A program made the translations under genes and the position numbers. A model generated the notes under the pieces. It did not search any database. It saw only the letters and a list, made by a program, of their open reading frames with translations, and was not told the DNA's origin. From Piper betle (lineage: Eukaryota; Streptophyta; Magnoliopsida; Piperales; Piperaceae): a DNA stretch of 64,000 bases. The stretch covers positions 62,001-126,000 of the forward strand of contig JAURVB010013607.1 in the NCBI GenBank assembly GCA_033002965.1. Direction: 5' to 3'. Positions 54,187 through 64,000 of this stretch are shown here, one piece after another (position 1 is the stretch's first letter; each line of letters opens with the position of its first letter).

Positions 54187-54441
54187 ATGGAGTCTGTCAG
54201 CAGGGCCACAGCGGAGGTCGGGGCGATGCAACCAGTGTCCGCCGGAGATCAGAGGTGCGGCGCGGGGGCCTATAACTTCCAAATGCCTCTTCACTACCCG
54301 AGGTACACCAAGGAGGACTATGGGAAGATGCCGGAGTGGAAGCTCAACTGTGTCCTCACTGAATATGGCCTGCCCATTACTGGAGATGTGGAGCAGAAGA
54401 GGAAGTTCGCCATGGGAGCGTTCCTTTGGTCTCCCTACTAA
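54187..54441 (+). CDS. DUF7722 family protein, intact, 84 aa
   Basis: This is a single-exon plant gene with a complete frame. After a variable first 30 residues comes the conserved block FQMPLHYPRYTKEDYGKMP, then EWKLNCVLTEYGLPITGDV and EQKRKFAMGAFLWSPY. I place it in plant family DUF7722 from that pattern; the molecular function is not known to me. There is no signal peptide or membrane segment, so it is probably soluble and intracellular. A related broken copy lies 3.5 kb downstream on the same strand, so the pair probably arose by tandem duplication. The start is supported by the TATA box 87 bases upstream. Confidence 0.8.
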   Translation: MESVSRATAEVGAMQPVSAGDQRCGAGAYNFQMPLHYPRYTKEDYGKMPEWKLNCVLTEYGLPITGDVEQKRKFAMGAFLWSPY

Positions 54442-57022
54442 ACTCACCGTGATGATCATCTTCAACCTCCATGAACGTTGCTATATATTATATGCTGATA
54501 TGATCTTTGGCGTCCTGTCTTTGTTTTTCTTTGGGAGTTTGATCAGGGAGGAATGTTGTGTTGAAGATTAATAACAGTACCACTCAGTTGTTGTAGCCTT
54601 TCTTGCTGCTGTTAATGACTAATAACATCTTTTTATGTTCTGGGTTGGTTGGCCTTATTTTCTACCTTTTTCATTTGTCTGACTTGATTATATATGAAGT
54701 TTACTTAATTGTAAGTACTATAATACATATTTAAAAGCAATGTAAAAATAATATGCATTTCACGTGTAATTGCATAGCTATGACATATAGTTGTGGATAA
54801 TTTGGAGTACATTAATTATTCGGGATTAATCTAGTCATATAATAATGTATCTGTTTAATTTCCCTGCCTTTAATACAAGTACTTATATTTAATGAATGCT
54901 TGAGCGTTACGTTAACATTTACTGTGCATATGCTTGTTGTTCGGGACATTCTATGCACCGAGACAAAAACAAACGAATTTGTTCTCCATGTGTTGCGAAA
55001 TTTGGCTCAATTTCATATTGGAAGCATGGAGAAAAACAAAAACATGAGTAACTTATATATAATCAACGGGGTTTGGTAATTTGCCTATCCACAAACAAGC
55101 ATTCCGGCTATATATAATGGGTTCGACATTTATGACAACGCTCCAGAACTTGTGTATTCTAAAATACCATGGAACTTTTTCATTGGAGGAAAGTACAAGG
55201 GCACTCTCTCTTTCTTGGCTCTGGAATATGGAAGCAGGATATAAAAATGCAGAGATCTATGAAGGCATGTTTTGTATGATTTTGAATCCGAGGAAGCTAT
55301 AAATATAAATAAATAATATATATATATATATATATAGATAAATTGTCAAATGAGTAGATATAGTACAAAGGGATAACTATGGTCCATAGCTTCTTCCACA
55401 AGAGAAACAAAAGCAGGAGTTTGATGACTTGAGTCCTTGATGGTTGCTCTGTTGTAATAAAGTTAGAACTTCGAACTCAAAAGAGGCGGCCACCTTACCC
55501 AATTGTACGAGACCATATGGGGCTAGTTGTGGAAAAGCAATGGCTGGTGCCCGTTGAAAAACATTCGTTGGGTTTTGGGCGTTGTTTGCTGTCATTCTAC
55601 CACTTGAAAAGTCAATCGGGATGATCAAATATTCTCTTTTTAAAATTAATTAAGCAGTTGCGTAAGTAAGTTTGGGATGTCGAATATGTATTATAAAGGT
55701 TATATAGAAGTTGAGTCGAGTTGAGCACCGCTCTATTATTTAAAGTAACGAACTGCCAAATTTAAGATGAAATATGATCTTCTTTTCTTTGCTAGAGTTG
55801 TAGCTACTTGAGAATGCTTTAAATATTCGTATCATAAGATCAGGCTGATTGATTCGTCTCAATCTTCAACCATATAATATATTCTGTTTTGACTTAATTT
55901 TAGATATTAGTTAAGCAACTCTCCTAAAAGCTTTTTTTCCTGCGGCAAAAAAATGTTGGATAAATGGTTAAGCTCTCCCTTTGCAGGGGCAATTAAAGTT
56001 TGCCAATTCCTTGAAGAAACATGCAGCTAGCAACCATACAGCTAGCGGCAAGAGTTTAATCGATTACCTTGAGGCCGGGTAACATACAAAAACATTAGAC
56101 AAAGCTATAACTTTTTTATGAAGTAAAGGGATCTTGGTGAAAAATTATTTATAAAATTCGGTGGCTTGCAGAAAAATTAAATATTTGAGATAAAATTTTT
56201 TTACTTTCTTTCACTTTTCTGCTTTTGTAGTTGGAGGATTGAATTATAATTTTTTTCAGTTTGAGTTATTATTTTTTGCCCTGATTGGCGGCATCATATT
56301 GCCGACCTCGGCACCTAAGATGGTCAACTAACCAGCTCTGGTTGGGGCGAGGTACTCATGATATATCATCAACAGGTTGTCCAATAATGTATTTACTTAA
56401 CCTTCAATCACGAATGCATGAAAGTAAAATTTTCAAAATTTTATTATATATATGGGACATTATTCTTTTTTATAAAATGTTCACAAGCCAGTTTTCTAAA
56501 TTACAATTTTATATTTTTTTATTTAGGGTTTTGGATTGAAGCAGATTAAAATTTAATGTCTGACAAAAAAATATTATGATTTTATACATTTTAAAATTTT
56601 CATGGGACATACGTATTCGTCCCAAACGGCAAACATTACACGAGTTCCAACTCTTAACATTAAGTTGGAGCTTAACAGCCTACGCCAACATGCCATCTTC
56701 TCCAAGTTTTGAGAAAAGTCAGCTTAATTTGCTTCCTCTTCAATCCATCCATGTGTCATATATATATGCACCTTCACAATTGCATCGCGCAAATATCCTA
56801 GGTAAAATGCAAATTATTAACCGGAAAAACCAATTATCAAGCAAAGCTTGCATCCCAGTCAATCAAACACATACCACTAGGGCAACATGACATTGTGTTG
56901 GTGAGCACTCATTGTCTCTCACTCTCCTCCCTCTAATATTTTGCAGCAATAAAATACCACCACTTGTGTATATGTTGTTCTCCAAGCCACGAAATCTTTT
57001 GAGTCCTCTAAAACGGCCCTAC
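54442..57022. other. Intergenic DNA between the two DUF7722 genes
   Basis: I see no supported gene. An (AT)n tract lies near 55318-55336. The minus frame at 55377-55628 (SSGRMTANNAQNPTN...) might be a decayed coding remnant, but I cannot assign it. Confidence 0.35.
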
Positions 57023-57645
57023 TTCCGTTGATTTATCACAACATATATGACAAACTATATGAATGATGATATACATTAATCATACAAGAGTGGTCATGTT
57101 CTCATGCCTTCCCCTATAACCCAACGGCGGCCTATATATACGTCGTCGGGGTCACTCGTCCACATATCAATCCACACCAGTTCCATTGATTTATCACAAC
57201 ATATATGACAAACAATATGAATGATGATATACATTAATCATACAAGAGTGGTCTTGTTCTCATGCCTTCCCCTATAACCCAACGGCGGCCTATATGTACG
57301 TCGCCGGGTCACTCATCTACACATCAATCCACACCACTTCCATTGATTTATCACAACATATATGACAAACTATATGAATGATGATATACATGAATCATAC
57401 AAGAGTGGTCTTGTTCTCATGCCTTCCCCTATACAACGGCGGCCTATATGTACGTCGCCGGGTCACTCATCGACACATCAATCCACACCACTTCCATTGA
57501 TTTATCACAACATATATGACAAACTATATGAATGATGATATACATGAATCATACAAGAGTGGTCTTGTTCTCATGCCTTCCCCTATAACCCAAGCGGCTG
57601 CCTATATATACGTCGCCGGGTCACTCATCTACACATCAATCCACA
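57023..57645 (+). promoter_or_regulatory. Four tandem ~156-bp core-promoter repeats
   Basis: Units start with TTCC(A/G)TTGATTTATCACAAC at 57023, 57181, 57338 and 57492. Each contains CCTATATATACGTCG or CCTATATGTACGTCG, a TATA-like box, at about 57131, 57289, 57442 and 57601. Each then has TCACTC...ACATCAATCCACAC, which resembles a transcription start and leader. The last unit runs directly into a leader and the ATG at 57708. Units are nearly identical, so the expansion is recent. Frames across the array are by-products. Confidence 0.8.
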
Positions 57646-57707
57646 CTAAGTTTGAGAAACTATATCCCAAATACAGTGAGAGAGAGAGATCACATTCATA
57701 CAATTAC

Positions 57708-58728
57708 ATGGTGGGCTCTCGGCCAAATCAAATGGGGGTGGCTACAGACCAGGGAAGGAAGGTGCACATGACGAAGGTCGCCGGAGGGGAGTGGAGTGGA
57801 GTGGGTGGCAGCGGCCATAGCTCTGTAGGCTTTCAAATGCCTCTGCACTACCCAAGATATGTGAAAGCCAACTATAAAGCCATGCCGAAAGCCAACTATA
57901 AAGCCATGCCGGAGTGGAAGCTTGATTGCCTCTGCACTACCCAAGATATGTGAAAGCCAACTATAAAGGCATGCCGGAGTGGAAGCTTGATTGCCTTCTC
58001 TGTTTGGGTCCTTCAGGCCCATAAAAGGTCCTAAAACCGGTTTTATATGTGCCTTTCTTAATTTAAAAATTAGTTTAAAGAATAAGGTTTTCCTATTAGT
58101 TTATATGCAAGTTACCGGTTACCTCTGAAACGGATGTGGGATTAGCCCAACAATAATTTTGATTGTTGGATTAATCTCATGTCCGTCTTAAGGGTAACTA
58201 GTGACTTGCATATAGGTTAATAAGAAAATCTTATTCCTTGAACTAGTTTTTAGATTAAGAGAAGTTTATGAAACCTATTGTAAATCCTTTTTAGGGGCCC
58301 GAAAGGCCCAACAATGGTATCAGAATCTGGTTGATTTTGGTGTTGTTTCGGCTTGCCTCATAGTAAGTCTGTCATCCTGAATTAGAATCTCATGGAACTT
58401 TAATATAATATCTAGACCTAGCATATAGTGAGTGAGAAATGATTCGAATGGTATGATGTGTGAGGAAAAGAATTGTTAAGTTAATTACACATCAGTTTCG
58501 AGGGTAATTGGTGACTTGTAAATAGGTTAATAGGAAAATTTTATCCTTGAGAGTTAACTTTTAAATTAAGAGAAGCCTATAAAATTTATTTAAAGTCCCT
58601 CTTGGGGGGAAGGAGGGGGGCTCGAAGGGGCCAACATTCTCGGACAGTACGTCCTTCCTGGCTTCAACGATGTAAATGAGAAGTGCAAGTATGCCATGAG
58701 AGCCTTCCTCTGGTCTTCCTCCACTTAG
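57708..58728 (+). pseudogene. DUF7722 gene 2, interrupted by a TRIM-like element
   Basis: The frame opens MVGSRPNQMGVATDQ and reaches the conserved FQMPLHYPRYVKANYKAMP. A 24-base unit is then duplicated (KANYKAMP twice). A larger tandem duplication of about 60-70 bases repeats CTCTGCACTACCCAAGATAT and introduces a TGA at 57951. The second copy continues to EWKLDCLL and is cut at 58000 by a 636-bp insertion. Beyond it, from 58642, the coding sequence resumes in frame as GQYVLPGFNDVNEKCKYAM then RAFLWSSST and stops at 58728. So the gene carries two independent lesions, the duplication and the insertion. The C-terminal half is diverged from gene 1, which argues for an old duplication. Confidence 0.8.
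58001..58636 (+). mobile_element. TRIM-like miniature LTR element, 636 bp
   Basis: The element begins TGTTTGGGTCC and ends GGGGCCAACA. It is flanked by a perfect 5-bp duplication, TTCTC (57996-58000 and 58637-58641). The first LTR is 58001-58313 and ends GGCCCAACA. TGGTATCAGAATC directly follows at 58315, close to the initiator tRNA-Met primer-binding site (TGGTATCAGAGC). The sequence from about 58466 to the end repeats the right half of that LTR (TAGGTTAATA-GAAAA-TTAT...), so the second LTR is shortened. There is no coding capacity, as expected for TRIMs. Confidence 0.82.
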
Positions 58729-58736
58729 TTACTTAA

Positions 58737-59529
58737 TCAATCAGTTAACAATATAATTTGCATGATACTGCTGCTCTTATTATACATGGCAGCTATGTAT
58801 ATTTATAGATATATACCTCTATGTATATGTATTTACGTTCTATGTTATATGAACAGAACTAAGAGAGAGAGATGCATGTATATTGTTAAAGAGTATATTA
58901 TATATAGCGATCATGATCAGAAGATTTTATATGTAAATTAAAGTTCAAATAAGTTATGTCAAACAAATCGTCTTAAGGATAATCGTATATCTGTGCCTTC
59001 AATATTATTACTCAGTTTGGATCCTAATTTGATGGGAAGTAATAGTTACTAATTGAGAGCTGATCATGTGTAGCCGATCTTTGCTCACAGGCGTAACGTA
59101 AAAGATTTAATGTTGGTGCAAATATATACGTGAAAATGTTAAATACTAAAGAAATACATTATATTATATGTCCTTAAGCATTAAAAAACGCTGGCTAGTC
59201 CAATGTTAATATTAAAAAGCAGGCTATTGATACAATAAAAATGTCAAAAAGTATTTCTGTTTGTCATCCTCAAATTATTAATTACTACAAATCCTCCAAG
59301 GCTTACTAGAAACGGATAATGTTAATGATCAACAGGATGGTCCTTGACATTGTGTTAAATTGCCACATTGAATCTTAATTTGCTTCGGGTATTATATATA
59401 TTAGATAAGATGTTGTATCATGTGTGACTTATTTTACAAATAAATTATAATTTTATAGATGTATTCTCGTTGAATAATAAAATAAATTATAATAATTTAA
59501 TATATTAGATATAGATTTTGATTGTCTTA
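58737..59529. other. 3' flank and intergenic DNA
   Basis: I see no supported gene. The 59446-59520 stretch is shared with 1040-1110. Confidence 0.35.
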
Positions 59530-61875
59530 TAATTGCCTGTGAACACACCCAAAAATGGTATTGGTGACTGAATCATTCGTTAATCTACTTGATTCAATTA
59601 AGCCGACCCGGATCTATTCTCAGCGTCTCAAGATAGTGATGAAACAAGCAAAACATGAATGAGATGCGTGAGTTTAATGTTATCCTACATGTATGCTATG
59701 ATATACAATCAAGTATAAAACAACCAAACAAACAAAAAGTTTTAAAAGAAATAGTTATTTTTAAAACAAAACGGATAGAGTCTCCCTTAAAAGTGCAATA
59801 GGGGCCACCCTATTAACAATAAACAGTATATATTTATTTATAACAATAAAAATAAAAAACCACAGTCCAAACACAGCTTTCCCTTTACATCTCAGTTATC
59901 ATTACTATCCTCATCATCTGAACTAAGTCTAAACTCCATATCTCACCCTGTTTATTTCTATTCACAATTTCATTCGCATGTAAAATATTTATAAATAGTT
60001 CATAGAATAGCATTCAAATTTTATCATCCACACAGTTCAATACACATTATCATCATTCATTATACTTGACAGGTAGATGTGTGTGCAATTTAAGTGCTGC
60101 TCTTTTGCAGTCCCGACAACGTTCATTCCTTGTAGTTCTCACATATATATATATAATAAAAAGACGTTAATAACGAGTATTACCGATCTAGAAATAACTA
60201 ATAACAAACTGAAACAAGAGAACTCGCCCTCTTGTTGAAAGGAAACATCATTACTCTTCTTCATAGAACTCTCATAAGGGTAATAACTAAGAGTACAAAA
60301 ACCGAGTACTCTCAGACATGTAACTTTAATACCCTTTAAACCCACAAGTCTAGACTTGTACTGCATAGCAGTGCCCTTAAACCTTCACACTTCTCTAGGT
60401 TTGAGAAACTCAAAGGTGGAGTTATTAGGATCCTTCACGAATGGAACAGAAGTTCACTAATTCCAAGAGCCTATATTGATGGACACACACCCTACCTCTA
60501 GACGCAGTCGTCAGTTTTCCCCTCATCTCACATCTCGCTAAAAATGTGAAAAACTACATGTACATAGGTCTAGGTAAAGATTTCAATATAATAGGCCCGA
60601 AGGCATCGTGAACTGGATCTTTGTTTTGAAAATAAACTTGAGGGATCTCATCCTCGAGGGTTATTAATTCGAAAATCTCATACGAATAGATGGCCCGTGT
60701 GGAGTAGGTTACAATAACCCACCATTCAACATGTCCGCTTACCTGTTAAATAAAACACGACAGAGTATAGAAGCCAAACCAAAAGCAAGCCCTAAACAGA
60801 CCTGTAGAAGCTCCAATCATGTCTACAAGCCTAGGCGACGAGCTCCTGCTCCGTACCTATACATCAAACTAAAAGCTAACACCGCTTATGATGCATTCGT
60901 ATATCTTATAACACACTTGCATCAATCATACATTAATCCATATAAGATTTTCTATGCTACATTACGATACTTGGTTTACCTAATTAGTTCTTTAGCATTC
61001 TTTTTGATACAATTCAATCAAGTAAATTTATATTTTTATTACAATAAAATAGTTAACATGTTAATCCATTAATCCTAGCATGTTGTGCTAATAATTATCA
61101 CCTTTAAGAAATTAAATAGGAGTTAATTATACCACACGTCGTCGACAATTGATGATGACTAGGGTTTTGTCGTGTGGCTTGAGACTCAAATTCGGCACCC
61201 AACATCGTCTAAAGTTTAATCAGGTTCAACTAGATAAATTTGGCAGAAGATGTGGCAAATTTCAACAAATCCGGTTTTAGATGATTTTTCGGCCGTTTTA
61301 TGGCGGCTTTCCAGTGATTTTTCAACGACTTTTCCGGTAAGGCAATTAGGGTTATGGGTTGGCACTGGCTCAACGAGTTTAACCCAATGGTGGCAATGGG
61401 TGACAATCTAGGTTTGGGGGAGAAAAGGTCAAGGAGAGTTATTGGGGGGCAATCTCGTATTTCGATTAAGTCAAAAATAATAATTAACTTATAATAAATC
61501 TTTAAAAAATCCATAAAAATAAGAAAAAAATCCCATAAAATATAATACACACTATAACATCACAATGACAAATTCTCTAAATAATAACCCACCTAAATTG
61601 CCTTATAACGTGTCCTAATGTATTATTTGACTTAAAAATAATTTCACGATTAAATAAATAAACAAAAATACTGCATACTATTATATACTCTGATAGCTCA
61701 TTTTTTCATCCTCTTTTTAATATTATTATTATATACTCAGCCTCAACAGTCATAACTCACAGATTGGCCTCAGACTCAACACGCAGTTCATAAAATTGAC
61801 TCGACTCAAATCGAATATCGAACCAACTAGTTTGTTAATGTAGAAATCTATAACTCAAGTCATGAGTTACTTTAA
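59530..61875 (-). mobile_element. Inverted older copy of the solo-LTR family
   Basis: The segment matches the reverse complement of 14404-17229 over nearly its whole length. Anchors: GTTAAGCCGACCCGGATCT (59600), GCAGTCCCGACA (60108), AAGTCTAGACTTGTACTGCA (60348), GGGATCTCATCCTCGAGGG (60642), GACTAGGGTTTTG...AATTCGGCACC (61170) and the CGGTTTTAT...CCCAATGGTGG region (61270-61390). It is AT-enriched relative to the 14.4-kb copy, consistent with older methylation-driven C-to-T decay. Ends and target duplication are no longer clear. Frames inside are not genes. Confidence 0.75.
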
Positions 61876-61984
61876 TCATAGACTAATATTTAATTCTCCC
61901 TTTTATTAATATAAGAAGTAGATAAGTACCTGTTTCAAAGAAAATATATCATGTAAACTAGCTATATGCAATATTCTCTCTCTC

Positions 61985-62028
<44 letters not shown>

Positions 62029-62659
62029 TGGACTCTTCAAAGATTGCTTAGATAATATGGATGTATTTGTAATATGAAAATTAACATAATATTCAAATAT
62101 ATATAATAGATTGTATGATAGTTACATTTTGTTGATGATATACATAATATTTTGCGTCTTTAATTGTTTAAAAGTTTGGCATTAATAAGCTACCAAGATA
62201 CATATAACCTCTTAACACAATACATCTTTCATTTCATACATGAAAAGACAAATTAAGTAAGGCCTCGTGCAATCCCTCTTATAATTAAGAGGTCTCTTCC
62301 ATCCAGAAGACGTGAAAATAATATTGAAGTACAATGACAGAAAGCTATGGGGACGCCAAAGGCATTGTATTCGGATACTGAGTTGAAGCAGTCCGTGTAA
62401 TGTGATGGTCATGTGTGCAGCAGGGCCGCCATGAATTCCATGACCATGACCATGACCATGACCCTTCGAGCTTTGCTTATCACTTGTTCACTTGCTTCTT
62501 ACAGAGGTCACATTTAATACATTGAAGTTGTGGCACACGAATTGAGCCAAGAAATAAATTCCTCTCCTTAAATTTTCAACCATTTGGTTAATGTTACTGC
62601 CCGATGACATCAACTAAGAATCGTCTTCATCGCCATCGTCAACACCAATACATTATTTA
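61876..62659. other. Intergenic DNA with simple repeats
   Basis: There is an (AT)n tract at about 61995-62026. A fourfold (CCATGA)n tract at about 62439-62462 encodes GHGHGHG on the minus strand in an open but unassignable frame. I see no supported gene. Confidence 0.35.
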
Positions 62660-63152
62660 TAGTGTTGCCAACAGGTTTATTCGGCGTGAGTTTTGGAGGA
62701 TCCAAACCGACCTGATATTGAATATTCGAATCCAAACTCCATTATGTGTATAAGCAAGTTTCTTTAGTTTAAATCCAAACCCTATTCAGAAAACCCGGAT
62801 CCAAAATAGCCGAACTCAAAGTGATATTTACTTACATTTTTATGATAATACACAAAAATTTAAATTTCTTATGATAGTTATTCTTATTTATAATTAAAGC
62901 ATACTATATTGTGGAGGATATTTTTTATATAATACAATATTATAATAAAGAAGAATTAAAAATTAAGGAAAAAATTAAATATATATTTGGTTCAGGCCCT
63001 TATAGATAGGATCAAATCCTTTGAGACCTAAACAGGTATACTACAAAAACCGAATCCCTAGCCCTAGACCCAATATAGTTAGCCCCGGGCCTAATATTTT
63101 TAAGTTGGGTTAGGTTGAGTTTCAAGTGTTTTCAAACCCATTAACAATACTA
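62660..63152. repeat. Possible decayed hAT-like element
   Basis: The left TAGTGTTGCCAACAGGTTT and the reverse complement of the right end (TAGTATTGTTAATGGGTTT) look like diverged terminal inverted repeats 493 bp apart. That length is close to the hAT-type element at 53462. The flanks do not give a convincing 8-bp duplication. Confidence 0.4.
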
Positions 63153-64000
63153 AATAATAAGAACTATAAAATGCATTCAAAACTATAATAAACCATTGGA
63201 TGGTTGAATTATCTTAACTTTTGGCTTTAATATATTATATAGTAAATCTTAAATTACTTCTCGAATATCGTTTACTAATTTTTCTATGGCTAAAAGATCA
63301 AAGGGGTGTTAATTAGGAAACAGAACCATTTTCTAGCTAGCTCAAAACTGTGTATAATAATCTAATAATCTGTGGTAGTAAGATTTAGTATATCAGAGAT
63401 CAGAAAATTATAAACCCTTCGACATGGACAGTAGACACTAACACTTCGTCTAATTTCACGTCTTCGAATTTGTAATACACGCAGATATTTCCAACTTCTT
63501 ATGATATTTGCCAGATTGTCAAATAACAAGTAACTTTACACCTTTTGTTTAGATTAATATTCTTTAAAAGGATTTTGCGATTTTTTTGTGAATTTTTTAG
63601 TTATATTACTGCATACCACGCTAAAATAACCCTCATTAGTATGCTAATTAACTAATGCTAATCGGTGAATATCGTCACCCAACGAACTGGGTCGCATAAC
63701 TACAAGCTTCTAGCTAGGCCCACATAGCTGCGTGCAAAATGTGAGCCCATTCTCTACAGATCTCATAACCAGGCCCATTCGCATGCAACAATTAGAATTG
63801 GTTGCAATTTGCACCAAGTAGATTAACTAATTTAATAATTTGCACGAAGAAACGACATATCGATCATTGAATATTTGATGAGATTTGTGAAGGATACCAT
63901 TTGATTAGTTTATTTAATGTTGTTCTTATTCATGCAAGTTATGTCATCAATACTTACTTAATATATTATTGCAAGCGTTAATTTGTAGCACCAACTATAA
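63153..64000. other. AT-rich intergenic DNA
   Basis: I see no gene or defined repeat in this stretch. Confidence 0.4.

Noticed and set aside
55377..55628. Minus-strand frame of 83 codons
   Set aside because: Composition is protein-like but I cannot link it to any family or splice structure.
57023..57645. CRISPR-like array
   Set aside because: Units are contiguous 156-bp tandem copies without spacers in a plant genome; they look like duplicated promoters.
62212..62470. His-Gly repeat protein on the minus strand
   Set aside because: The HG repeats come from a four-unit hexanucleotide microsatellite, and no start or domain supports a gene.

Overview
This is a stretch of plant nuclear chromosome. 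The reasons are spliced genes with GT-AG introns, plant-type families (a calcium-dependent protein kinase, a class III chitinase remnant, a POB1-type BTB protein, a DUF1221 kinase-like protein), a nuclear tRNA-Gly, and AT-rich intergenic DNA full of LTR and hAT-type debris. The GC-rich first exon of the kinase would suit a monocot, but I cannot name the species.

Layout. 0-5 kb: AT-rich DNA with a decayed RING-H2 remnant (-) and an LTR fragment. 5.3-9.2 kb: an eight-exon CDPK gene (-). 11.8-12.7 kb: a class III (GH18) chitinase pseudogene (-). 13.9-17.7 kb: a 2.8-kb solo LTR with a 5-bp target duplication, nested in an older inverted copy of its own family. 19.4-22.9 kb: a 0.63-kb tandem duplication whose second unit is split by a 2.26-kb LTR-like insertion. 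23.5-24.2 kb: two foldback elements. 25.3 kb: a possible small secreted peptide. 30.1-34.4 kb: a POB1/LRB-like BTB-BACK gene (+). 35.4-37.0 kb: a small gene related to the myosin-I tail (TH1) (-), with a hAT-like element just upstream. 39.2-41.1 kb: a 307-bp tandem array that ends at a tRNA-Gly(UCC) gene (-). 41.2-43.1 kb: a twin-CX9C mitochondrial protein gene (+). 44.2-46.4 kb: a DUF1221 pseudokinase gene (-). 48.2-51.5 kb: a CMP-sialic-acid-transporter-like nucleotide-sugar transporter (+). 54.2-58.7 kb: two DUF7722 genes. The second sits behind four tandem core promoters and is cut by a TRIM-like element. 59.5-61.9 kb: another inverted copy of the LTR family.

The genes do not form a pathway or operon; they are independent housekeeping or signalling loci. 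The strongest global signal is that six conserved genes carry small indels, mostly in homopolymer runs. Correcting the indels gives complete products of normal length in five of the six; the sixth has an uncertain last exon. The 307-bp array copies also differ almost only in homopolymer lengths. Consensus error in the assembly explains this better than independent decay of every gene, but both remain possible. The chitinase, the RING remnant and the second DUF7722 gene look truly broken. I found no convincing new multi-gene system. The most unusual items are the promoter array with the interrupted DUF7722 gene, the array-tRNA-CX9C junction, and the same-family nested LTRs.
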